This document shows positions 17,375 to 23,812 of a stretch of DNA of 35,327 nt, piece by piece (the stretch's first letter is position 1; every line of letters begins with the position of its first letter). The notes beneath the pieces are model-generated. The model did not search any database. It worked only from the letters and a program-made list of their open reading frames with translations, and was not told where the DNA came from. Made by a program: the position numbers and the translations under genes. This DNA comes from a bacterium (GTDB lineage Bacteria; Verrucomicrobiota; Verrucomicrobiia; Opitutales; Opitutaceae): assembly GCA_010027235.1 (NCBI GenBank), contig RGVP01000007.1, forward strand, positions 1 through 35,327. The letters run 5' to 3'.

Positions 17375-17740
17375 CCGCACCTTGTGATTCGACACGCCCC
17401 ATGCGGTGAATGCCGGCAAGGCCAGGGTTGCGGTCGAGTTGCGGGTGGTGCCGTCCATATACCAAATGGAGATATCTCCGGTTTCGTTGTTTTGAAAAAC
17501 GAGGTTGGTTTTTACAATCGGCGTTACATCGGCTGTTATTTTAGCAGACGAGTGTAGGCGGATGATGATGCCTGGTTGCAATATCTCTTACTACTTCGTG
17601 GCGTGCGCATTAGTGGAGCAATTGGTGTTCTTTTGGAATGCCACCTAATCAGGTAGCCGCTTAGCCATTCGGGTAAATTATTTTACTTAAATTAGTGCGT
17701 TGTCTTAAGCTCGTCCCGTTTTCGGCCGTTTTAATAATTT
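17375..17740. other. Intergenic region, AT-rich in its second half
   Basis: This 366-base gap follows the pot operon. The first part (to about 17512) holds the minus-strand FG-GAP-like remnant listed separately. From about 17580 the base composition becomes clearly AT-richer than the flanking genes, with short runs such as GTAAATTATTTTAC (inverted 5-bp arms) near 17670-17690. It probably contains the promoter for the split protease genes at 17741, but I cannot pick a convincing -35/-10 pair. No RNA gene or intact reading frame was seen. Confidence 0.6.
17384..17512 (-). pseudogene. Remnant of one FG-GAP-like repeat module
   Basis: The minus-strand translation contains NLVFQNNETGDISIWYMDGT followed by a stretch ending in FTAWGVSNH. 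Aligned without gaps, it matches the repeat of the plus-strand protease downstream (DILWTDTSSGIRRLWLMNGT ... IPTSWQIN). The shared positions are the aromatic of the first strand, the Gly, the W-x-M-(D/N)-G-T core and the final Trp. It is a single module with no recognisable gene start or upstream domain; its C-terminal side runs into the end of potA. It is best read as the decayed tail of a secreted repeat protein, although a short unrelated frame cannot be excluded. Confidence 0.5.
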
Positions 17741-18337
17741 ATGATAAGCCGAGTTGCTCTCTCGCTCGCGATGTTCGTCGCCGTAGGCGCAGCTTTGCTA
17801 TGGCTGCGATCGCGTCCGGCTGAGCTGCCATTACCAACGGTCGTGGCCGCCCCTTTGATCGCCGATGAATTGCCGCCTGTAGCGCTGAGCTTGCCCGCGA
17901 CGAGTGAGGTGCCCGGGCTGCCGCCGGAGCCAGCTGATCCGACAATTCTGGGAAACTGGACTGGGCGTTTCGATCCGCCGCTCGTCGAACTGGCGCGCTC
18001 GCGTTTGAATGGGCCGGTGGAGGTGCGGGAGCGTATTCGTGTCCCGCTTAGTCAGTCCAAAGCAGTCACTGTAGCGGTGGATAAATTTACGGCGCTCGGT
18101 GCAGACGAGGGTGTCTTTGAGGGTATTGTCGAGGGGAAATCCGGTAGCACGGTGATTCTGAGTTATGTCGGCCTAGCGCAGTCTGGCATCGTCCACCTGC
18201 CGGCCGAGCACCGAGTTTTTCGCATCCGCGGTAATGATGAGGGTATCGTAAACATCACCGAGGTCGACCTGACAAATGCGCCCGACTGTGCGCCGATAAT
18301 GCCTGAGCGCCCGATGTTAGCACTACCGCGTTCCTAA
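17741..18337 (+). CDS. Membrane-anchored prodomain-like protein paired with the metalloprotease
   Basis: The 198-residue protein starts with an N-terminal hydrophobic segment (residues 4-22, signal anchor or uncleaved signal), then a Pro/Ala/Leu-rich linker to about residue 65. Residues about 90-178 form a beta-rich module: RERIRVPLSQSKAVTVAVDK, GVFEGIVEGKSGSTVILSYV, then HLPAEHRVFRIRG. This pattern resembles the propeptide module placed before the catalytic domain in bacterial reprolysin-like proteases. The only cysteine is Cys183, just after that module (NAPDCAPIMPERP), where a cysteine switch would sit. The stop overlaps the next start (TAATG), implying coupled translation. Family resemblance is by pattern only; function is inferred. 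Confidence 0.65.
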   Translation: MISRVALSLAMFVAVGAALLWLRSRPAELPLPTVVAAPLIADELPPVALSLPATSEVPGLPPEPADPTILGNWTGRFDPPLVELARSRLNGPVEVRERIRVPLSQSKAVTVAVDKFTALGADEGVFEGIVEGKSGSTVILSYVGLAQSGIVHLPAEHRVFRIRGNDEGIVNITEVDLTNAPDCAPIMPERPMLALPRS

Positions 18338-19677
18338 TGTATCCAGCCATGAAGCATTCAGTCGTCTTGGTTTCTGTGCTTTTAACCTTTTCCGCAGCTC
18401 TCTTTGCGCGAGAGCCTGTAATAGCCGTTGGCCCCGTTTTGGCTTCGGGACCAGCTACTAGCCCGACGATCGTGCCTCCGACTTCGATCGCTTCCTCACC
18501 GCCAATGGCGCAGGGTAGAATCGCGCCGATCCGTATCGATATCCTCATGCTTTACACGCCCGCCGCGCGCATCTACGCGGGCGGGGCTAATGCGATCAAG
18601 GCCTCAATTAACAGCTTCATCGCGCTCGCGAACCTTTGTTATACCAATAGCGATATCGCGGTCTCGCTGCGGCTCGCTGGAACGGCCGAGATAAATTACA
18701 CTGAGGACGCCAATATGAGCGTTGATCTGAGTCGCCTCGCCAGTCCTGGCGACGGGTATATGGATCAAGCTCAGGCATTACGAAACACCTATGGTGCGGA
18801 CCTCGTTTGTCTTATTCGCCGCGATGCCGCCGCAGGAGTCGCGGGCATCGCCTATGTCGGTGACGGCACATCTAGCTTCTCGCCCTACGCTTACAGCGTG
18901 GTCGCGGATGTTTGGGCGGCGGGTAATATCGCCTTCCCTCACGAGGTAGGCCACAACTTCGGCTGTCTGCACGATCGAGCGAACGCGGGCGGAGGCACCA
19001 CCGGCTACGCCTACGGCTGGAGATTTTACGGCAACGACAGCGTGCAATATATTACGGTGATGGCCTACTATCCGGGGACACGTATCGCCTACTTTTCCAA
19101 TCCTTCTATCCTCTATCGAGGCGTTCCCACCGGCGTGGCGTCCGGCCCGACCGCGGCCGACAACAGCCTGCGTCACGAGGAGACGGCGGCCGTCACCGCC
19201 CGCTACCGTGTTACCAAGGCGGGCCCTGACTTCGATGGTAACGGGACGCCCGACATTCTCTGGACCGACACTTCCAGCGGCATCCGGCGTCTTTGGCTGA
19301 TGAACGGAACGGGCCCGCGTATTGGGACGGTTGAACTCGGCACGATTCCCACCTCTTGGCAGATCAACGGGGCGGCGGACTTCGATGGCAACGGGACGCC
19401 CGACATTATCTGGAGTGACAGCGCTAGCGGCATCCGGCGTCTGTGGCTGATGAACGGAACGGGCCCGCGCATTGCCACGGTTGAACTCGGCACGATTCCC
19501 ACCTCTTGGCAGATCAACGGGGCGGCGGACTTCGATGGCAACGGGACGCCTGATATTATCTGGACTGACAGCGCGACTGGTATCCGGCGTCTTTGGCTGA
19601 TGAACGGCACGGGGCCGCGTATTGGGACGGTTGAACTTGGCACTATCCCAACGAATTGGGTCTATGGCAATCGGTGA
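18337..19677 (+). CDS. Secreted reprolysin-like (M12-type) zinc metalloprotease with FG-GAP-like repeats
   Basis: The 446-residue protein starts with a signal peptide (from Met5: KHSVVLVSVLLTFSAALFA). The catalytic domain occupies about residues 60-292. It has the extended zinc motif HEVGHNFGCLHD at 202-213 and a Met-turn VMAYYPG with Met242, the metzincin arrangement. DILMLYTPAARIYAGG at its start is typical of bacterial reprolysin-like peptidases. Residues 299-446 are three 50-residue repeats with DFDGNGTPDI calcium-loop-like starts (FG-GAP/VCBS-like). There is no propeptide before the catalytic domain; the preceding gene may supply it. The ATG at 18337 overlaps that gene's stop, and an ATG at 18349 is an alternative. 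Substrate is unknown. Confidence 0.88.
   Translation: MYPAMKHSVVLVSVLLTFSAALFAREPVIAVGPVLASGPATSPTIVPPTSIASSPPMAQGRIAPIRIDILMLYTPAARIYAGGANAIKASINSFIALANLCYTNSDIAVSLRLAGTAEINYTEDANMSVDLSRLASPGDGYMDQAQALRNTYGADLVCLIRRDAAAGVAGIAYVGDGTSSFSPYAYSVVADVWAAGNIAFPHEVGHNFGCLHDRANAGGGTTGYAYGWRFYGNDSVQYITVMAYYPGTRIAYFSNPSILYRGVPTGVASGPTAADNSLRHEETAAVTARYRVTKAGPDFDGNGTPDILWTDTSSGIRRLWLMNGTGPRIGTVELGTIPTSWQINGAADFDGNGTPDIIWSDSASGIRRLWLMNGTGPRIATVELGTIPTSWQINGAADFDGNGTPDIIWTDSATGIRRLWLMNGTGPRIGTVELGTIPTNWVYGNR
19231..19677 (+). repeat. Three tandem 150-bp direct repeats inside the protease gene
   Basis: Units start at 19231, 19381 and 19531. Units 1 and 2 differ at only about a dozen of 150 positions; unit 3 is more diverged at its end and is cut by the stop. 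Each encodes FDGNGTPDI, a W-L-M-N-G-T core and an IPT(S/N)W end. The high DNA identity points to recent duplication or gene conversion. Confidence 0.95.
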
Positions 19678-19695
19678 TCCGTTCCGCTGGTCTCC

Positions 19696-19833
19696 CTATT
19701 CTACGTCGATGATATTATCCCCTGCATAGGGAAGGTAGATCTCGAGTGTTTTCAGCGAGGCGAGCGGGCTCCAGCCGTTCACAGCGTCGTCCACCCTCGT
19801 CGCGACCTTTTTTGACCGGCATTTGATAGTCAT
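19696..19833 (-). CDS. Possible 45-residue hypothetical protein
   Basis: A short minus-strand frame runs from ATG (19833) to TAG (19696). It encodes MTIKCRSKKVATRVDDAVNG, then WSPLASLKTLEIYLPYAGDN and a short acidic end. The amino-acid mix looks protein-like, and an in-frame TAA lies 21 bases upstream of the ATG. It is co-directional with, and downstream of, the glycan cluster and convergent with the protease. It may be a small gene, a degraded fragment or chance. I recognise no family. Confidence 0.3.
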   Translation of the reverse strand: MTIKCRSKKVATRVDDAVNGWSPLASLKTLEIYLPYAGDNIIDVE

Positions 19834-19926
19834 ATTCCATCGGATCGAGCAACCTTAACAGCGATCACAGCCTCGAAACCCAATCGTTTGGCTGGCTTGG
19901 TAATGGGGTGGTATGACGATCGCCTT

Positions 19927-20808
19927 TCAGTGAGGCGTGATAACCTCGGCGCGTGCAAAGAGTGAACAGAAACGATATTCTCGGTCTGGCACAGGGTGGG
20001 AAAACGGGGGCAATTGCCATGAGTATTCCGGCGTTCCCGGTTGCGGCGCCAAGCTCACCCGACGTTCGACCCAAGCCTCGTGAATCTCCTCGGCGCGGGC
20101 ATCAACGTATTCGAAACCTACGCTCCGGATATTGTCGCGGATAGAGTCGGGGTGAAACGCGCTTAGACCCAGCACGTGAAGCGCGCGGTTAGCCATGTGA
20201 CGGATTGCTACGGACTGTTCTTCAGGCGATACGTAGGTGAGCGCGTTCATTGCTAAGACCGCGTCGTAGGGCCCGTCGTTGATCGGATCCAGGAACGACT
20301 GCGCATCCCTGAATCGGACGAGCTCGCGGGCGGCGGCGGGCACTCGCACGAGATCGTCGGGCAGGATCTCAAACCAACTCCGCTCCTCTTGCGTCATGCC
20401 GTCGAGAATCGTCTTAGGGTAAATGCCGGCACGCGCCACTTCGAGAAAAGCCGGTTCTACGTCGGTTGCCTCTATTAGGGGCAGCAGCGTCGACTTGTGC
20501 TGCGCACGGTGGAGATACCATAGGGCGAGCGAATAGGGTTCGGCGCCGACGGAGCAGGCGTGGAAAAAAATCCGGGGTCGTTCGGTGCAGCAGATCTCCA
20601 TGGCATCGAGAAGCAAAGTGAGGAACGGCCGGTTTCGGAAGAAAGCGGTGGCGCCTTTACGCGTTCCGGAGTAGACTCGGATCATCGCGGGGTCTCCGAT
20701 TCCTGAAATCGGGTCCGTCTTGTTTTGGACGAGCAGGCCGAGGTCGGCGGTTAGGGATCGAAATGAGGCGGCCTTCATTTTGCGGAGAGAATTAGGCGGG
20801 CGGTTCAA
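19927..20808 (-). CDS. CheR-fold SAM-dependent methyltransferase
   Basis: The 293-residue protein has CheR-like methyltransferase motifs: RVYSGTRKGATAFFRNRPFL (as in CheR TxFFR), the SAM-binding FFHACSVGAEPYSLALW at about residues 81-98, ATDVEPAFLEVARAGIYP at 114-131 and DAVLAMNALTYVSPEEQ at 182-198. The CheR glutamate-methylation N-terminal domain is reduced, and no chemotaxis gene lies nearby. Its place at the end of a glycan cluster suggests methylation of a sugar or surface protein. The TTG at 20808 overlaps the stop of the 56-residue upstream gene (TTGA), which favours that start. The ATG at 20778 is the alternative and removes ten residues. Confidence 0.8.
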   Translation of the reverse strand: MNRPPNSLRKMKAASFRSLTADLGLLVQNKTDPISGIGDPAMIRVYSGTRKGATAFFRNRPFLTLLLDAMEICCTERPRIFFHACSVGAEPYSLALWYLHRAQHKSTLLPLIEATDVEPAFLEVARAGIYPKTILDGMTQEERSWFEILPDDLVRVPAAARELVRFRDAQSFLDPINDGPYDAVLAMNALTYVSPEEQSVAIRHMANRALHVLGLSAFHPDSIRDNIRSVGFEYVDARAEEIHEAWVERRVSLAPQPGTPEYSWQLPPFSHPVPDREYRFCSLFARAEVITPH

Positions 20809-20975
20809 ACGACGGTATGGCCGCTTTTGTAATAGTTAAGTTGGCGTTCGCAGGTGGCGATCGAAACCGCCGGTCGTGCCTCTGCCGGAGCCTGCTTAGA
20901 CAAACGCATAATCAGCGCCGTGAGAACCGATGCGACAGCGCCGACGCCGACGAAAAGCGAGATCCAAGCAGCCAT
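20805..20975 (-). CDS. Small single-pass membrane protein, 56 residues
   Basis: An ATG at 20975 opens a 56-codon frame beginning MAAWISLFVGVGAVASVLTA, a clear N-terminal transmembrane helix (about residues 4-24), followed by a basic turn (LIMRLSKQ) and a 30-residue soluble tail with one Cys and an NYYKSGHTVV end. It fits exactly between its neighbours: two bases after the stop of the pyruvyl transferase gene (TAAAGATG), and its TGA overlaps the TTG start of the methyltransferase gene. This packing argues for a real gene. I recognise no family. It may anchor or organise the glycan enzymes, but that is a guess. Confidence 0.6.
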   Translation of the reverse strand: MAAWISLFVGVGAVASVLTALIMRLSKQAPAEARPAVSIATCERQLNYYKSGHTVV

Positions 20976-20977
20976 CT

Positions 20978-22069
20978 TTATAGCCCGCTGAAGTTGTTTT
21001 CCGCGTAGCCGAGCACGGCGGCGAGAGCATCAGCCGTCGCGAGTCGTGCCTGCCCGCAAAGGGCAACGTCGATGGCGTGGGTGGTTTTGGTTATAAACTC
21101 CGGGTCAGCATAGGTGATCGGTGCGTCGAGTCCGAACAAATCGCACATGGCGGACGTTTTTGGCGTGTTGCTTGGAAACGTGACCGCAGGCGTCCCTAGG
21201 GTGGCGGCGGCGATGGTGTGGTGAAACCGGCCCGACACGAGACAGGAGGCGGAAGCTATGGCGACGAGCCATGCCTCCATGGTGCGGGCCTCTTGCCACT
21301 CGAGTTCCGGCAGGCTGGCCCGCATCCACTCGTAGATTACGGCGTCCTCGGGGGCGGGGTATCCCTTGGCTCCTGCTAGGAAACTTACACGCCGCCCGGA
21401 ACCGAGGTGCGGACGGACGGCGGCGGCGACGCGCCCGGCGGTTTCGGCGTTCATGTTTACCCCTCCCGAAAGCAGTAAAGGTCCTTCAATTCGGGATGCG
21501 CCGGTGAAGCCGTGGCGAGCGAGGTAGCGGGGCAGGCAATCGAAGCCCTGCGTGCAATTAACGCCCAGCCGGGCGAGGATGCTGCGGGAGACGGGTTCGC
21601 GGGGCACGACACGGGTCAGAGTCCTTGCGACCCGTCCGTAGAGTCCGTCCGCCACTGGATCGAGCGCCTCCCCGCCCGAGGGGAAGAATGAATGGTTAAT
21701 TAGATGCACTGGTTTGCCGAAGATATTCCGCGCTGCGTGCATCAGAAACAGCAGGTTAAGCGGGGCGCGGAAACTGCGGTGCAGTGTGCCCTCACCATTG
21801 ACCACGACCACGTCCGCGTCGGTGAGCGCAAACTCAAGGTTGGGATGGATTTTAAAGAAAGTGGCTACGAAAGCGACCGAACCGAAATCTGCTTCGCTCT
21901 CGGGCTGGGGCGTCAAAGCATGCGTGCTACGCACATCGAGCCAATTCACCTGGTAGCCGCGTTCGAGCAGGCTCTGGTAGATCTCTGAAGATGTGCCGTG
22001 ACAGCCCCAATGGTAGACATTGCCGGTAAAATTCAGAATGAGGGCGGTGGGACGTTCGAGGCTAGGCAT
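20978..22069 (-). CDS. Polysaccharide pyruvyl transferase family protein
   Basis: The 363-residue protein matches the pyruvyl transferase (CsaB/WcaK-like) family. Landmarks are an N-terminal NFTGNVYHWGCHGTSSEIYQ, VVVNGEGTLHRS at about residue 90, a middle LLLSGGVNMNAE strand and the C-terminal signature VSGRFHHTIAAATLGTPAV. The fold is GT-B-like. Members transfer pyruvate from phosphoenolpyruvate to a sugar to make a ketal on wall or capsular polysaccharide, which often serves as an anchor for SLH proteins. The ATG at 22069 gives a standard start. It is 36 bases downstream of a GT-B-like protein and 2 bases upstream of the small membrane protein gene. Confidence 0.87.
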   Translation of the reverse strand: MPSLERPTALILNFTGNVYHWGCHGTSSEIYQSLLERGYQVNWLDVRSTHALTPQPESEADFGSVAFVATFFKIHPNLEFALTDADVVVVNGEGTLHRSFRAPLNLLFLMHAARNIFGKPVHLINHSFFPSGGEALDPVADGLYGRVARTLTRVVPREPVSRSILARLGVNCTQGFDCLPRYLARHGFTGASRIEGPLLLSGGVNMNAETAGRVAAAVRPHLGSGRRVSFLAGAKGYPAPEDAVIYEWMRASLPELEWQEARTMEAWLVAIASASCLVSGRFHHTIAAATLGTPAVTFPSNTPKTSAMCDLFGLDAPITYADPEFITKTTHAIDVALCGQARLATADALAAVLGYAENNFSGL

Positions 22070-22105
22070 GACGGGGACAGGATTCTGGGTGCAGCGTGTT
22101 CGGGT

Positions 22106-23812
22106 TTAAGCGACGGTTCGGCCGGGGACGTAGAAATCGGCGCCGGCCGCGAGGCGGGGGCGGAAACCGGCGTTCGCGTCGGGCGCGTCTTCGGTTTCTC
22201 GCCAGTGAAACAGGGGGGCACGCCAGACGGCGTCACGAGCGGTATTTCCATTCACACCCAAGGCTTGAAGCATCAGCGTATGGGCACCGTGCGAGGAGCC
22301 GGGCACGGATAGATCGAACCACCACCATTTACAGTCCGCCGGTGCATCTCGCAGGTCCAGGGTAGCGTCTAGGAGTGTTTTTTTGTCGGCGGAGATGAGC
22401 AGGCGGCAAGGTCCCGAGTCGGGGCGGCCCCAGCAATTTGGATGCAGGGATACGGCTAAGCTCAGCCGACCGGGCAGACCGCAGGGGATAGCGTAGGTCA
22501 GGCGAGTGGTTGCGGGGGTGACAAGCGCGCGCACGGCACGACCGCCGATTGCCACGTGTTCGACCTTGGCGGAGCCTTCAACGCCGGCGCCGGGAAGCTG
22601 GTCGAGCAGCGAAAACACGCGGGTCTGCCGGATGTCGCCGCCAGAGAAGGCTTCATTTAACTCTAGCGCGTCGCGTTGCAGAAAACCTTTTTCGTGGCGG
22701 GTGTGGCGCAGGAGGTGGTGGGCGGCGGCGAGTTCATATTGCAGGACGGGGAGCGAACCCAGCGAGAAGGCACTGAGCTCGGAATGCACCAAGCGGAAAT
22801 CGAGGCGGCCGTCGGGCCGATCAGGTGTGGGTGCTGGCGCGTCGGGAGCGGGGCGGGGGCGGTCGATGGCCGCGCGCAGGACGTCGGCGAGGGCGGCGGT
22901 GGCGTCGCCGGATTCCAGCTCGTCGGCGAGGCAGGCGTCTTGCCAGGCGAGTTTTTGGGGCGGCGGGTAGAGCAGTTCTTGAACGACGCTAGGAATGTGT
23001 TCGGTGCACCGGATTTCCCAAGCGGCAGCCACGTAGAGCGGGGTGGCCCGGTAGTCGATAATCGCGACCGGGATGCCTTTATGCATACTTTCGAGCACGC
23101 AGGTCGAGGTAAAGGCAACTAAAGCGGTGCAACTGGAGAGGGCCTCTGTGAAACCGCCAGCAACGTCGGCGGCCACTCCGATATCCTCGGCGAGGTCGGC
23201 GGCGATGCGCCAGATCGGTTCGATGTGGGGTTGGGTGTCTAGCCAAGCCTTCAGGTCGCGCAGGGCACGGCGAGCCAGCACTTGCTGTTCGACGTCATGG
23301 CCGGCGGTGCGGGCGGTGGCGACGAGCAGGCGGGGGCGCGAGCCGGCGCGGAGCACGCGTTCACGCGGTAGCTTATCGAAACGGGTCAGGCCGACCACGT
23401 GGATGCGGTCGGCCAGGCCGAGTGAGGAGAGGATGCGGGCGGGGTGGCGGCCAATTACGCACAGATCGCTGGCGATCAGCGGTTGGAGCATGGTGCCCCA
23501 GGGGCGGATGAAGCTGAGGTTATTCCAGAGGTAGGACCACTCGATGACCCCATCCATAACGTAGATCACCGGCACGCCGGCGTGGCGGGCGGCGGCGGCT
23601 ATCAGGCGCCACTCGTGGGTCCACTCGCTGCTAAGCAGGATGGCGGCGGGGTCGAGGGCGAGCACGCCTTCGGCGTCGCGTTCGCCGGCGTGGATTACGG
23701 GACGGCCGAGGGTAAAGGGTGCGGGGCCGTGAATTTCTTCCGCGCGCCCGGGGGCGTCCAAGATGACGATGGGGCGTTGATCCGACGGCATGCTGGAGGG
23801 CGCCGGGATCAT
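22106..23812 (-). CDS. GT-B-fold glycosyltransferase-like protein with C-terminal beta-rich domain
   Basis: The 568-residue protein has a GT-B-like N-terminal half (to about residue 330). It contains VPVIYVMDGVIEWSYLWNN, VVGLTRFDKLPRERVL and TALVAFTSTCVLESMHKGIP, a donor-side pattern shared with CDP-glycerol/capsule-type transferases and 2-epimerase-like enzymes. Residues about 400-568 look like a separate beta-sandwich (RLTYAIPCGLPGRLSLAVSL, CKWWWFDLSVPG), possibly carbohydrate binding. Its ATG overlaps the stop of the large upstream glycosyltransferase (ATGA), so the start is well supported. The acceptor and donor are unknown. A non-enzymatic or epimerase-like role is possible. Confidence 0.7.
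   Translation of the reverse strand: MIPAPSSMPSDQRPIVILDAPGRAEEIHGPAPFTLGRPVIHAGERDAEGVLALDPAAILLSSEWTHEWRLIAAAARHAGVPVIYVMDGVIEWSYLWNNLSFIRPWGTMLQPLIASDLCVIGRHPARILSSLGLADRIHVVGLTRFDKLPRERVLRAGSRPRLLVATARTAGHDVEQQVLARRALRDLKAWLDTQPHIEPIWRIAADLAEDIGVAADVAGGFTEALSSCTALVAFTSTCVLESMHKGIPVAIIDYRATPLYVAAAWEIRCTEHIPSVVQELLYPPPQKLAWQDACLADELESGDATAALADVLRAAIDRPRPAPDAPAPTPDRPDGRLDFRLVHSELSAFSLGSLPVLQYELAAAHHLLRHTRHEKGFLQRDALELNEAFSGGDIRQTRVFSLLDQLPGAGVEGSAKVEHVAIGGRAVRALVTPATTRLTYAIPCGLPGRLSLAVSLHPNCWGRPDSGPCRLLISADKKTLLDATLDLRDAPADCKWWWFDLSVPGSSHGAHTLMLQALGVNGNTARDAVWRAPLFHWRETEDAPDANAGFRPRLAAGADFYVPGRTVA

Noticed and set aside
20817-21008. Plus-strand frame of 63 codons between the methyltransferase and pyruvyl transferase genes
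   Set aside because: It is antisense to the better-supported 56-residue membrane protein and runs into the pyruvyl transferase gene; its product is Arg- and Ser-rich with no pattern.
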